Notes: generated from the letters alone by a model not told the origin. Numbered from the stretch's first letter, positions 42,696 through 52,093 are shown. The stretch is 64,000 nt of DNA from Gammaproteobacteria bacterium (GCA_024235095.1 JACKNC010000001.1:2856501-2920500); one strand, 5' to 3'. Numbers and translations are program-made.

Positions 42696-44006
42696 TCAGA
42701 ACGCCGGACGTAAATCCAGAACCCGCTTCGCCTTGCCTTCCGACACTGGCAGACTACCCGGTGGGTGCAGCTCAACCGCTGGTTTCACCAGAATCGCCGA
42801 GCGCAACACCTCACCAATGTGTTCGCGCAGTTCATCCAGTGCGCGCGGCGGACCGGCGGACAGCGTCGCATCGACCTCGGTTTTGATCAGCAATCGATCC
42901 AATGATCCTCGCTTTTCCAGTTGGATCAAATAATTGGTTCCCACTCCCGGCATTTTCATCAAGGCGCTCTCAATCTGGGACGGGAAGACATTGACGCCGT
43001 TGATGATCAACAGATCATCGCTACGACCCTGGAGACGCGCCAGGCGGCGATGGACTCGCCCGCAGGGACAATGACCGCTCACTAAATGGGAAAGATCGCG
43101 GGTGCGATAGCGCAATAACGGCGTCGCTTGCCGTTGCAAGGGGGTCAACACGATCTCGCCGGTTTGCCCCTCAGCCAGCGGTTGCAAGGTTTCTGGATCG
43201 ATAATTTCCAGAATGTAAGCATCTTCCCAAAGATGCAGACCGGTCTGGTGCAAGCACTCGAACGCTACGCCAGGACCGTTCATCTCGCTCAAACCATAAG
43301 AGTTATAAGCCTTGACGCCCAACAAGCCTTCAATCTTGCGTCGCGTCTCCTCGGAGTGCGGTTCAGCGCCGATAAACGCTTTTTGCAGCGCAAGCTCCGC
43401 GACGGTCACTCCTTCGCCCGCCAGCGCCGCCTGGAGATGCAACAGATAGCTAGGCGTGGCGTGAACGACGGTCGTGCGAAAGTTGCGCATTAACTGGATT
43501 TGGCGACTGGTGTTGCCAGAACTGGCCGGGATCACCAGCATTCCTACTCGTTCCGCCCCGTAATGCAGACCCAGCCCGCCAGTGAACAACCCATAATTCG
43601 TCATGTTCTGGAACACATCGCAGCGGGTGGCTCCGGTCGCAACGATGCAACGAGCAACCAATTCGGTCCAGCCATCAATGTCATGCTGGGTGTGATAAAT
43701 CACCGTGGGCGCACCGGTCGTACCACTGGATGTGTGCAGGCGCACTACTTCCTCCCGGTCAACCGCCAGCAAACCTTCGGGATAGGCGTCGCGCAGGTCG
43801 TCTTTCGTGGTATAGGGCAGGCGACGCACATCACGCAGGCTGGCGATGTCTTCCGGATGGCTCAATCCAATCCCGGTTAGCCGTCGCTTGTAAAAGGGAG
43901 TTTTCAGCGCCCAGGCAATGGTGTTGCGCAAATAAGCGAGTTGCAGGCGCTCCAGCGCCTCCCGTTCCATGAATTCAATCGCCGGGTTCCAGGCCGGTGC
44001 GTTCAT
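42696..44006 (-). CDS. Phenylacetate-CoA ligase family (PaaK-like) adenylate-forming enzyme
   Basis: 436 residues. AMP-binding motif TSSGTTGAPTVIYHT, SYGLSEMNGPGVAFEC, TRDLSHL and INGVNVFPSQIE agree with PaaK, which makes phenylacetyl-CoA. A cysteine pair (CPCGRVHRRL) is also present. No other paa gene is nearby, so the substrate may be another aryl acid. Confidence 0.85.
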   Translation of the reverse strand: MNAPAWNPAIEFMEREALERLQLAYLRNTIAWALKTPFYKRRLTGIGLSHPEDIASLRDVRRLPYTTKDDLRDAYPEGLLAVDREEVVRLHTSSGTTGAPTVIYHTQHDIDGWTELVARCIVATGATRCDVFQNMTNYGLFTGGLGLHYGAERVGMLVIPASSGNTSRQIQLMRNFRTTVVHATPSYLLHLQAALAGEGVTVAELALQKAFIGAEPHSEETRRKIEGLLGVKAYNSYGLSEMNGPGVAFECLHQTGLHLWEDAYILEIIDPETLQPLAEGQTGEIVLTPLQRQATPLLRYRTRDLSHLVSGHCPCGRVHRRLARLQGRSDDLLIINGVNVFPSQIESALMKMPGVGTNYLIQLEKRGSLDRLLIKTEVDATLSAGPPRALDELREHIGEVLRSAILVKPAVELHPPGSLPVSEGKAKRVLDLRPAF

Positions 44007-44096
44007 TGATTAATTACGGTTCCTGAATGGAAAATAGTCGGGCAATAGGAACGGAAACCGCTGGGTCAGCCGCCTTGAACTGAATGAAAATGGTAG

Positions 44097-44492
44097 CTAC
44101 TTTTCGTCCAGCTTCAACGCTGCTGAATTAATGCAATACCGTAAACCAGTCGGGGCGGGGCCATCATCGAAGACATGGCCGAGATGCGCCCCACAATCCG
44201 CGCACAACACCTCCGTCCGGCGCATGAACCAGCTTCGATCTTCAGCCGTCGCTACTTTTTCCGCATTGACCGGCGCCCAGAAACTGGGCCAGCCGGTGCC
44301 GGAATTGAATTTAGCCTGGGCGTCGAACAGCGGTGCGCCACAGCACACGCAGTGGTAAACGCCGGGATCGTGGCAATCATGGTAGGTGCCGGTGAACGCC
44401 GGTTCAGTCCCTTTCTGACGGCAGATTTTGTACTGCTCAGGGGTCAACTGCGCACGCCATTCGGCATCCGTGTGGGTGATCTTGTTGCTCAT
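44097..44492 (-). CDS. msrB: Peptide-methionine (R)-S-oxide reductase MsrB
   Basis: 131 residues. Zinc cysteines in CVCC and CADC, active-site cysteine in RYCINSAAL, substrate motif GTGWPSFWAP, and GHVFDDGPAPTG. Repairs methionine-R-sulfoxide. TGAGGAACC precedes the start. Confidence 0.95.
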   Translation of the reverse strand: MSNKITHTDAEWRAQLTPEQYKICRQKGTEPAFTGTYHDCHDPGVYHCVCCGAPLFDAQAKFNSGTGWPSFWAPVNAEKVATAEDRSWFMRRTEVLCADCGAHLGHVFDDGPAPTGLRYCINSAALKLDEK

Positions 44493-44551
44493 GTGAGGTT
44501 CCTCAAGGTCGGTTGAGTCCGCTCAATAGACCGTGGAGGCATGAATTAGTG

Positions 44552-46150
44552 TCAAATTGATGCCTCTTCGGTGTGTTGATCCATGCGCTTTTGCAGCGCC
44601 TCCCAGACATGCTCCGCCAGACCCACGCCAACTTCATTAAACGCCAGGAAGGTCATATCAGCGCCCGCCGCCTTGAGTTCGCTTTCTTCCTCGGGATAAT
44701 GACTGATCGCTCCAATCAATCCTGGAAAACCGCGACGCCGCAGTTGTCGACTGGCAATACGCTTAGCCTCCGAATCAGGCATCGCCAATATCACCGCCTT
44801 GATGCCTTCCAGCCGTAACCGGTGCCAGAAACCCGGATCCTCGGCGTCTGCATACACGACTCGCCGGCCCTCGTGAAGATGCCGCTCCACTTTGCTGAAA
44901 TCCGAGTCGATGCCCGATACCATCAGGATTTTGTGTTCTTCAGGAATATTTTGGCGTTTCTTGAGGAAGTCATAAGCGGCGGCGCCGGCGTCACCCATAC
45001 CAATGATCAGAATCTGGGTGCTGCCCAGCGATACCGGTTGCTCGTCAGGATGATGATCGGGACGCTCAAAGCGCGTCAACCAATCCTCGAATCGCTCGTA
45101 CAAGGTATGAGCAAAGCGGTTAACCGGCGCAGTGATCACAAAGGATAGCGCTACCGCAATAGCCAGCAGCACTAGCCATTCCGGCTCCAGTTGGCCATTG
45201 CCCACCATGAATTTCACTACGATCAGGGTAAATTCGCTGTAGCTGGTCAGAGCCAGCGCGCTCAGGAAGGCAGTTCTCGCCCGCAAACGGAACGCCAGCA
45301 GGATGAAGAAGAACAGCGCCGCCTTCAGCGGCAGCAGCAGCGCCAGCAACCCGGCCCCGCCTAACATGGCCAGACTTGGCCAACCCATCAGGCCGATTTG
45401 CAGGAAAAAACCCACCAGCAGCACTTCCTTGAGCGACCAGACCGCTCGGGCCAATTCTGCAGCCTTGGGATGGCCAACCAGCAATACGCCAAGCAGGAGC
45501 GCGCCCAGTTCCGAACTCAGTCCCAGATGCTCGAAACCCAGTCCACCTACGACCAGCGCCAGCGCCAGACCGTAGAGCACCAATAGTTCATCGTGGCCGC
45601 TCCAGTCCAGAATTTTGGTCACCAGCGGTCGTAGCAACGGCAGTCCCAGCACCAGCAATGCCCAAGGCGACGGCGCCGCAGCTCCGGCAAAAGCCATCAA
45701 CGCCAGCGCCGCCAGATCCTGAATGATCAGAATGCCAATCGCCAGCCGGCCATGAAAAGCGCGCAGTTCGACCTTTTCTTCCAGCGTCTTGGCAGCCAGC
45801 ACCGTACTGGAAAACCCCAGCGTCGTCGCCAGCACTAATGCTTGCCAAGCGGGCAGAGTGACCACCGCCAAGAACCCCAGCCCCAGTAGAACGCCGCTGA
45901 TGATCAGATGCAGCAACCCCCCGGCCCAAACTTCGGGACGGGCCAGACTTTTGATGCGCAGTTTTAAACCGACGCTGAACAGCAATAGCAATACGCCGGC
46001 ATGGGCGATATGGTCGAGCAATGCGCTGCCTTGCTGACCAAAGGCGTTCAGCGCGAATCCGGCAGCCAGATAACCGACCAGCGCCGGTAGGCCCAGATGG
46101 CGGGAAAGTAGCCCCAATAGGAAGGCGAGTGCAAGCCAGAGTGCATCCAT
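44552..46150 (-). CDS. Cation:proton antiporter-2 (CPA2) with TrkA-N domain
   Basis: 532 residues. About 12 transmembrane helices with SRHLGLPALVGYLAAGFA and FSSTVLAAKTLEEK, followed by a cytoplasmic NAD-binding TrkA-N domain (QILIIGMGDAGAAAYDFL). Resembles the YbaL/KefB group of K+ efflux or K+/H+ exchangers. No ancillary kefFG-like gene nearby. A GlsB-like gene lies 15 bases upstream on the same strand. Confidence 0.9.
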   Translation of the reverse strand: MDALWLALAFLLGLLSRHLGLPALVGYLAAGFALNAFGQQGSALLDHIAHAGVLLLLFSVGLKLRIKSLARPEVWAGGLLHLIISGVLLGLGFLAVVTLPAWQALVLATTLGFSSTVLAAKTLEEKVELRAFHGRLAIGILIIQDLAALALMAFAGAAAPSPWALLVLGLPLLRPLVTKILDWSGHDELLVLYGLALALVVGGLGFEHLGLSSELGALLLGVLLVGHPKAAELARAVWSLKEVLLVGFFLQIGLMGWPSLAMLGGAGLLALLLPLKAALFFFILLAFRLRARTAFLSALALTSYSEFTLIVVKFMVGNGQLEPEWLVLLAIAVALSFVITAPVNRFAHTLYERFEDWLTRFERPDHHPDEQPVSLGSTQILIIGMGDAGAAAYDFLKKRQNIPEEHKILMVSGIDSDFSKVERHLHEGRRVVYADAEDPGFWHRLRLEGIKAVILAMPDSEAKRIASRQLRRRGFPGLIGAISHYPEEESELKAAGADMTFLAFNEVGVGLAEHVWEALQKRMDQHTEEASI

Positions 46151-46165
46151 GACTGTGATAAACCT

Positions 46166-46408
46166 TTAAGCTTTCTTCAAAACCCGCACCACGTACAACA
46201 GAGCCATCGCCCCCACGGTTGCGGTGATGAGATGGCCGATCAGACCCACAGCGGCGAAGCCGATCAGGCGGAATAGAAATCCGCCAACAAACGCGCCGAC
46301 CACGCCAATCACCAGATTACCGCCCAGTCCCATGCCGCTGCCGCGCATGAAATTCGTGGCAATCCAGCCCGCCACCAAGCCAATTAACAGAAATCCGATC
46401 AGATCCAT
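46166..46408 (-). CDS. GlsB/YeaQ/YmgE-family small membrane protein
   Basis: 80 residues, three hydrophobic segments with GLVAGWIATNFMRGSGMGLG, GNLVIGVVGAFVGGFLF and GLIGHLITATVGAMALLYV. This glycine-rich transglycosylase-associated family is linked to stress. GAGGTGAG precedes the ATG. Confidence 0.9.
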   Translation of the reverse strand: MDLIGFLLIGLVAGWIATNFMRGSGMGLGGNLVIGVVGAFVGGFLFRLIGFAAVGLIGHLITATVGAMALLYVVRVLKKA

Positions 46409-46442
46409 AGCGTTCTCACCTCAACCAGGTAATTTGGATTCA

Positions 46443-46679
46443 TCAATCCATACGCTTGCGCAGTAGAAAAAAGAATTGTCCGTTCGTCTCCTGCACCTCC
46501 AGCAATTCATGGCCCGACTGTTGGCTGAAGGTTGCAAAATCCCGAACCGACTCCGGATCGGTAGCGGTTATGCGCAACGTTTGTCCGCCCTGCAAACCCG
46601 CCAGCGCCTTCTTGGCTTTGAGAATCGGCAACGGGCAGTTCAGCCCCGATGTATCGAGTTCAGCATCAATGACGGTCAT
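46443..46679 (-). CDS. TusA-family sulfur carrier-like protein
   Basis: 78 residues from ATG 46679 (a TTG at 46718 would add 13). DTSGLNCPLPILKAKKAL holds the active cysteine in the CPxP motif, followed by TATDPESVRDF. Such proteins carry persulfide sulfur. No dsr or tus partner is adjacent. Divergent from bepA. Confidence 0.85.
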   Translation of the reverse strand: MTVIDAELDTSGLNCPLPILKAKKALAGLQGGQTLRITATDPESVRDFATFSQQSGHELLEVQETNGQFFFLLRKRMD

Positions 46680-46807
46680 GGCGGCGGAAAATTCTCCAAA
46701 AGTCTTACTATCATTCAAGCATGTCTATTCTCCAGGTGCAAATCCTGGAACCCTGGAGCCGGCTATCGAGTCTGACAGGAATCTCATTGCCGATTTGTGG
46801 AAATGCT

Positions 46808-48289
46808 ATGTCGCATCGCTTGCCGCCTCTAATGCTGAGCCTGATTCTAAGCCTGACGCCCAGCGCGCCCGCGACGGCGCAGTCGATTCTGTTGCCGGAT
46901 ATCGGCGATCCATCCAGCGTCTATTTCGGCGCCAATGACGAACAGAAACTGGGCCTGGAAATCATGCGGAAATTGCGTGATCGCGGCGCAGTGCTGGATG
47001 ACGCGCAACTGACTCAGTATCTGAACTCGATCGGCCAAAGCATTGTCACCTACGCCGACCAGAATGGCGCGCCCTACACTTTTTTCATGGTGCGTGATTC
47101 CAGCATCAATGCCTTCGCATTGCCGCATAACTTCATTGGCGTCAATGCCGGCCTGTTGCTGGCGACCCAGCGTGAAGACGAACTGGCCGGAGTGATCGCC
47201 CATGAAATCGCCCATGTCTCCCAGCGGCACATTGTCCGCGCTATGGCCGATATGCAGCGCCTGAGCTTGCCGATGGCGGCGGCTATGCTGGCGGGCGCAG
47301 CACTGGCCGCATCCGGCAGCAGTCAGGTCGGCCAGGCGGCGATGGTCGGTTCCATGGCCGCCAGCGCCCAGCATCAAATCAGTTTTACGCGCGCCAACGA
47401 ACAGGAAGCCGACCGCATCGGCATGCAATTTCTGGCCAAGGCGGGTTTTGATCCCAAAGGGATGACTGACTTTTTTGGCAAACTGGAGCGTTTATCCAGT
47501 GGGGAAGCGCGCAACCAGATTCCCGAAATGCTGTTGACCCATCCCCGTCCGGAAAACCGCGCCGCCGATACGCAGGACCGCATCCTTCTGCCGCCGGTGC
47601 GCCAAGCCGCTCCGCGTGACCGCCAAGCCTATGCATTGGCCAAAGCCCGAACCCAAGTATTGGTGACCGAGGATACCCATACGCTGATCCGCGAATTGGA
47701 AACCCGGCTGACCCGAGGTGATTTTACTAATGAAATGGCCGAGCGCTACGCCTACGCCCTGGCGCTGCGTCAGGCCGGTCGTTACGACGACGCCCAGCAG
47801 CAGGTCGCCCGCCTGCTGCGCAATAATCCAGACCGGTTGGCGTTCCGCATCGAGGCTGCGGAAATCGCCCTGGCTAAAGGCGACCGGGCGCGAGCCTGGC
47901 GCTTGTTTGAAGACACCTGTCGGCTTTATCCTGATGACTTTACTTTGGCAATGCACTATGGCTCAGCGTTGACCACCCAGGGCAATCCCCAACGCGCCAT
48001 GCAATTGCTACAGCCGCATTTGCGCCGCCATCCCAACGATCCGCAGCTGTACGCCACCTATGCGCAGGCGGCGCAACGAGCAGGGGACCGGGCGGCGACT
48101 TACGCAACTATGGCTGAATATTACTACCTGAATGGCGAATTGCTGGCGGCAGTGGATCAACTGGAGGCCGGTTTACGCAATCCAGGATTGTCCCCGAATC
48201 AGGAGGCGCAGTTGCGCGCCCGGCTGAAACTGTTCAAAGCGGAAGCCCTGGCTCAAGACCTGCCAGTCTCTAAATCAACGACACCCTGA
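46808..48289 (+). CDS. bepA: BepA-like periplasmic M48 metalloprotease/chaperone
   Basis: 493 residues from ATG 46808. Signal peptide about 1-26 (LSLILSLTPSAPATAQS). Zinc protease motif HEIAH near 132, third ligand in NEQEADRIG near 198, then TPR-like helical repeats to the end. BepA assists assembly and quality control of outer-membrane proteins such as LptD. An upstream open extension (MSILQVQIL...) lacks a signal and is rejected. Confidence 0.92.
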   Translation: MSHRLPPLMLSLILSLTPSAPATAQSILLPDIGDPSSVYFGANDEQKLGLEIMRKLRDRGAVLDDAQLTQYLNSIGQSIVTYADQNGAPYTFFMVRDSSINAFALPHNFIGVNAGLLLATQREDELAGVIAHEIAHVSQRHIVRAMADMQRLSLPMAAAMLAGAALAASGSSQVGQAAMVGSMAASAQHQISFTRANEQEADRIGMQFLAKAGFDPKGMTDFFGKLERLSSGEARNQIPEMLLTHPRPENRAADTQDRILLPPVRQAAPRDRQAYALAKARTQVLVTEDTHTLIRELETRLTRGDFTNEMAERYAYALALRQAGRYDDAQQQVARLLRNNPDRLAFRIEAAEIALAKGDRARAWRLFEDTCRLYPDDFTLAMHYGSALTTQGNPQRAMQLLQPHLRRHPNDPQLYATYAQAAQRAGDRAATYATMAEYYYLNGELLAAVDQLEAGLRNPGLSPNQEAQLRARLKLFKAEALAQDLPVSKSTTP

Positions 48290-48365
48290 GCGAAAACCGG
48301 CGATAGCGAAATGACTCGTCTATACTCCAGTGATTACCCCAATCAATCCAGAATTCCCCGTTGCC

Positions 48366-48986
48366 ATGATTGAGCAAACCGAGCAGACCGAACCGACTTC
48401 TACGTCCGATACGGGCCAATTCGATATTGAACTGGCGCTCAGGCAGGCCCGCGCCTATCTGGCCTTTGGCGAGCAGATCCGTCAATTTACCGACCGGCTG
48501 AATGCGCAGGTGGATGAACAAACCGATTGGGGTGCGGCGTTACAGCAGCATTTCACTGAACTCAAGGCCGCGATTGCCCAGTCTGCCGAGGATCCGAAGA
48601 TTAATCCCGAACTGGCCCGGTTTTGGCTTTTAATTGCCGAAACCTGGAGTGGAACCGTCGCTTCGCTGGGGATGGCGGCGGAAACCATTCCCGAGGAGCT
48701 GCGGCAATCCGAATCCTGGCGCTCCTATCAACGCACCCAGATGGAATATCTGGATTTGCTGCAAGGCGCGGCCCGTGAAGCGCTGGATCGGATGGAGGAG
48801 AAGCTCAACGAATTCGCCGCTGCCGGAAAGACAATTGCCAGCCTGCGCGAGTTATATAACCTGTGGGTGGACTGCAATGAAGAAACCTACGGTCGAATGC
48901 TGCGCAGCTCCACCTATGCGGTTCTCAACGGCCGTCTCATCAACAGCCTGCTGCATTGTTACCAGCGCCGGGGGACTGCGCCATGA
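48366..48986 (+). CDS. phaE: Class III PHA synthase subunit PhaE (short form)
   Basis: 206 residues; overlaps phaC by ATGA, the usual phaE-phaC order. The C-terminal part (SYQRTQMEYLDLLQGAAREA and ELYNLWVDCNEETYGRMLRS) matches PhaE. Length is well below the roughly 350-residue Allochromatium protein, lacking part of the N-terminal helical region. PhaE forms an active complex with PhaC on storage granules. Confidence 0.88.
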   Translation: MIEQTEQTEPTSTSDTGQFDIELALRQARAYLAFGEQIRQFTDRLNAQVDEQTDWGAALQQHFTELKAAIAQSAEDPKINPELARFWLLIAETWSGTVASLGMAAETIPEELRQSESWRSYQRTQMEYLDLLQGAAREALDRMEEKLNEFAAAGKTIASLRELYNLWVDCNEETYGRMLRSSTYAVLNGRLINSLLHCYQRRGTAP

Positions 48987-50038
48987 TCGGATTGACCTCT
49001 GAACAGATCGCTACGGAAATCGAAGCCTTCAGCGCCCGGTTGACGCAAGGTTCCCGGGTACTGGCCGGATTGGGCGAGATCGAATCCGGGGTCTCGGCGC
49101 GCGAGGTGATTTACCAGGAAGACAAGCTGACCCTGTACCGCTATCAACCCCGGGCGCAGAATCTACATCCTGTGCCGCTGCTGATCGTCTACGCGCTGGT
49201 CAATCGGCCCTATATGATGGATTTGCAGGAAGATCGCTCGATGATTCGGGGATTGCTGGACGCCGGACTGGATGTTTATCTGATCGATTGGGGTTATCCC
49301 GACGCCGGTGATCGGAGTCTGACCTTGGCGGACTACATCCATCGCTATATCGACCACTGCGTGGAGGTTCTGCGCGAACGTCATGGAACGGACGTCATTA
49401 ACCTGCTGGGCGTCTGCCAGGGCGGCGCGCTGAGTCTTTGCTTCGCTGCGCTTTACCCGGCGAAAATTCGCAATCTGGTCACGATGGTGACGCCCGTGGA
49501 TTTCCAGACTCCGGATAATTTACTGAGTCAACTGATCCGGTACGTTGATGTGGATCTGCTGGTCGATACCCTCGGCAATCTGCCAGGCCAGATGCTCAAT
49601 TTCGCTTTCCTGTCATTGAGTCCCTTTCGCCTAGCCGGGCAAAAGTATGTCGATTTGACCGATGCTTTCGACGATGCGCAGGCGCTGAAAAACTTTCTGC
49701 GCATGGAAAAATGGATTTTCGACAGTCCGGATCAGGCTGGGGAAGCCTTTCGCCAGTTCGCTAAAGATTTCTTTCAACAGAATAAGCTGGTCAAGGGCGA
49801 AGTCGTGATTGGCGACCGGCGCGTGGATCTGCATGAGGTCGTCATGCCGGTGCTCAATGTTTACGCTACCCAGGATCATCTTGTGCCGCCGTCGGCGTCC
49901 AGGGCGTTAGCGGACTGTTGCGGAAGCCGGGACTATTCGGAGTTCTCCTTCCGGGGCGGTCACATCGGCATCTATGTCAGCGCCCGCGCCCAGCGGGAAG
50001 TGCCGCCAGCGATTGCCGCCTGGTTGCTGGCGCGTTAA
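48983..50038 (+). CDS. phaC: Class III poly(3-hydroxyalkanoate) synthase subunit PhaC
   Basis: 351 residues. Lipase-like box GVCQGG with nucleophile C145, aspartate in YATQDHLVPP, histidine in RGGHIGIYV. Other PhaC landmarks: LIDWGYPDAGDRSLTL and MEKWIFDSP. It polymerises 3-hydroxybutyryl-CoA into PHB together with PhaE. The start ATG overlaps the phaE stop, indicating coupling. A REP-like repeat follows the stop by 5 bases. Confidence 0.96.
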   Translation: MIGLTSEQIATEIEAFSARLTQGSRVLAGLGEIESGVSAREVIYQEDKLTLYRYQPRAQNLHPVPLLIVYALVNRPYMMDLQEDRSMIRGLLDAGLDVYLIDWGYPDAGDRSLTLADYIHRYIDHCVEVLRERHGTDVINLLGVCQGGALSLCFAALYPAKIRNLVTMVTPVDFQTPDNLLSQLIRYVDVDLLVDTLGNLPGQMLNFAFLSLSPFRLAGQKYVDLTDAFDDAQALKNFLRMEKWIFDSPDQAGEAFRQFAKDFFQQNKLVKGEVVIGDRRVDLHEVVMPVLNVYATQDHLVPPSASRALADCCGSRDYSEFSFRGGHIGIYVSARAQREVPPAIAAWLLAR

Positions 50039-50043
50039 GGTGC

Positions 50044-50172
50044 TATAGTCTGGCAACCTGTTTAGCCTGCATTCCAAGGTACGCGGTGCGTACCCTACAT
50101 CGACTACATCGACGACGTTGATACCGATCATTCAAGAGTAGGGTACGCGCCGCGTACCGCTGTAGTGAATAG
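50044..50172. repeat. REP-like interspersed repeat, copy B, between phaC and phaR
   Basis: Near-identical, inverted copy of 38066-38185. It carries a 9-bp internal duplication (CTACATCGA) missing from copy A. It fills the gap between convergent phaC and phaR and may act as a bidirectional transcript end. Confidence 0.85.
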
Positions 50173-50175
50173 AAT

Positions 50176-50751
50176 TCAGACGCTTTTATCTTTCTTATTA
50201 CTCTTACGTTCTTTTTCGGGCTTTGCCGAGGATGACGCCGGGTTCACTGGATTTCCTGACGGCGTGGGGTTTGGTCGAACCAGCGGTGAAAATTCGCCGA
50301 CGGCGGACGGCGGATAGGGTTTCTGGAGCTGTTCATTGACGCTCTTCCAGAGCGACAGATTATGCTCCACCAGTTCGGTCATCATCGCCAGCGGATTCTT
50401 GCCGATAAACGTGCGCATCTGTTCTCGAAACAGGTGCTGTTGATCCACAAACGCCTGTAGGCTTTTCTCCAGATAATTGCCCATCATGCCTTGCAGCGTG
50501 TCGCCGTAAAACCGAATGATGTGCGCCAAGACTTCCGTGGTGAAAATCGGGTTGCCCTGTTCCTCTTGCTCGCTGATGATCTGTAGTAAAATTCCGCGTG
50601 TGATGTCGGTATTGGTCCGGGCGTCAATGACATGAAAATTGGCGCGATCCAGCACCAGTTGCTTGACATCTTCCAGGGTAATATAGCTGCTGACGGCCGT
50701 GTCATAGAGTCGGCGGTTCGGGTATTTCTTGATAATACGCGGTTCACTCAT
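50176..50751 (-). CDS. phaR: Polyhydroxyalkanoate synthesis repressor PhaR
   Basis: 191 residues. The PHB/PHA accumulation DNA-binding domain is plain: RIIKKYPNRRLYDTAVSSYI and TLEDVKQLVLDRANFHVIDA; then NTDITRGILLQII. A C-terminal acidic/basic tail ends KERKSNKKDKSV. PhaR binds DNA and PHA granules and represses phasin genes. The start is ATG 50751; 11 residues further upstream are not conserved. Confidence 0.93.
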   Translation of the reverse strand: MSEPRIIKKYPNRRLYDTAVSSYITLEDVKQLVLDRANFHVIDARTNTDITRGILLQIISEQEEQGNPIFTTEVLAHIIRFYGDTLQGMMGNYLEKSLQAFVDQQHLFREQMRTFIGKNPLAMMTELVEHNLSLWKSVNEQLQKPYPPSAVGEFSPLVRPNPTPSGNPVNPASSSAKPEKERKSNKKDKSV

Positions 50752-50774
50752 GGCGGGACATGCAGAAAAGCGGC

Positions 50775-50801
50775 GCGGCGCCACCGGAGAGGCGGCGCCG
50801 C
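50775..50801. terminator. GC-rich hairpin in the phaB-phaR gap
   Basis: GCGGCGCC (50775-50782) pairs with GGCGCCGC (50794-50801) in the 62-base gap between phaB and phaR. No T-run follows, so it may be an RNA-processing or attenuation hairpin rather than a full terminator. Confidence 0.4.
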
Positions 50802-50813
50802 CCGGTTCATGAT

Positions 50814-51557
50814 CTAGCGGAAGTAGAGGCCGCCGTTAACGGTAACGTCTTCGCCGGTCAGGAAACCGGCGTCTTCGGCAGTCATGAAGGCAACCGTGCG
50901 AGCGATTTCGGACGGTTCGCCCAAACGACCGACAGGAATGGTCCCGACGATTTTCGCCAGCACATCCTCGCGGATGGCCCGCACCATTTCGGTGCCGATG
51001 TAGCCCGGAGAAATGGAGTTGACGGTGACGCCCTTCTTGGCGCATTCCTGGGCCAATGACTTGGTGAAGCCATAAACCGCCGCTTTGGTTGCGGAGTAGT
51101 TAGCCTGACCGGCCTGGCCTTTGATGCCATTGACCGAAGAAATATTGACGATGCGGCCCCAGTTCCGCTCCACCATCTTCCCATAGACCTGCTTGGTCAT
51201 GTTGAAGATGCTGTTCAGGTTGGTGTTGATGACGGCATGCCACTGTTCCGGGGTCATCTTGTGGAACATGGCGTCACGGGTGATGCCGGCGTTGTTGACC
51301 AGGATTTCAATCGGTCCGACTTCCGCTTCGATCTTCTTGCACGCTTCGGCGCAGGAATCGAAATCGGTAACGTCAGCCAGATAGACCGGGATATCCAGAC
51401 CTTCGGCCTTGCGGTCGGCCTTCCACTTGTCCACGACTTCCGCGGAGAGACCGCTGTAATCAACCGCTACCGCCTTCCGGCCCTGTTCAACCAGCGCCTT
51501 GCACATCGCCGTGCCCAAACCACCGATACCACCAGTAACCACTGCAACTCGGGACAT
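50814..51557 (-). CDS. phaB: Acetoacetyl-CoA reductase PhaB
   Basis: 247 residues, SDR. Cofactor loop VTGGIGGLGTAM, NNAGITRDAMFHKMTPEQW, catalytic NISSVNG and YSATKAA. It reduces acetoacetyl-CoA to (R)-3-hydroxybutyryl-CoA with NADPH, feeding PhaEC. A strong GGAGGAG precedes the ATG. phaR lies downstream in the same direction. Confidence 0.95.
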   Translation of the reverse strand: MSRVAVVTGGIGGLGTAMCKALVEQGRKAVAVDYSGLSAEVVDKWKADRKAEGLDIPVYLADVTDFDSCAEACKKIEAEVGPIEILVNNAGITRDAMFHKMTPEQWHAVINTNLNSIFNMTKQVYGKMVERNWGRIVNISSVNGIKGQAGQANYSATKAAVYGFTKSLAQECAKKGVTVNSISPGYIGTEMVRAIREDVLAKIVGTIPVGRLGEPSEIARTVAFMTAEDAGFLTGEDVTVNGGLYFR

Positions 51558-51990
51558 TGAGATACTCCTCCTCAGATTATTTGCTTATTGATCAACTGCA
51601 TTCGACGGCCAAAAAAACAGCGTTCCGACCGTCGCCGATGTTCAGGGCCACGAGACCCTTTCTGGCGTCCCGGCGGATTCTGTCATGCGCGAATTGGCGC
51701 ACTGGCCGCCGTTGACATTCACTTTAGCTGGCTTTTCCAGCCTATTTCACGGTTGACGAGGATCGAATCACGCCTTGCCTGGCGCAAGCATTCGATACAA
51801 ATGCATAAGGCGTATTGGTTTTATAAACCTGACGATCAATGGAAACCGGAAATAGCTCCCTGTTAATTTAAGCGCAGCATATTGAAGCCTGCCATACCCC
51901 TTGTCAACCAATTCCGCTGTGCAGCATTGGGCAATCCGGGGTTATGTTGCGGCTTGTCGATCACCAGAGGCGCTGCCAACCATGCGCAAT
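51558..51990. other. Non-coding gap upstream of phaB
   Basis: About 430 bases with no convincing gene. A 92-codon plus-strand frame at 51588-51866 is rich in arginine and tryptophan and has no ribosome-binding site. The phaB promoter must lie here; no clear -35/-10 pair was recognised. Confidence 0.5.
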
Positions 51991-52093
51991 CCCCCCCGAC
52001 CCCCCTTTTTCAAAGGGGGGAGATGAATGCTTACGTTTTTCAAAGGGGGAGGTGAATGCTTACGTTTTTCAAAGGGGGAGGTGAATGCTTACG
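51991..52093. repeat. Palindromic repeat with its right half tandemly triplicated
   Basis: CCCCCC-TTTTTCAAA-GGGGGG is followed by AGATGAATGCTTACG. The unit TTTTTCAAAGGGGG...GCTTACG then recurs at 52006-52035, 52036-52064 and 52065-52093 (30, 29 and 29 bases). The left C-run is present only once. It ends one base before the stop codon of the phytase-like gene. Confidence 0.9.

Noticed and set aside
51588..51866. 92-aa frame upstream of phaB
   Set aside because: No RBS and a composition unlike the genome's genes; treated as non-coding leader or promoter DNA.
52006..52093. Possible CRISPR-like 29-bp repeats
   Set aside because: Repeats are contiguous with no spacers; they are a tandem duplication of half of the dispersed palindrome.
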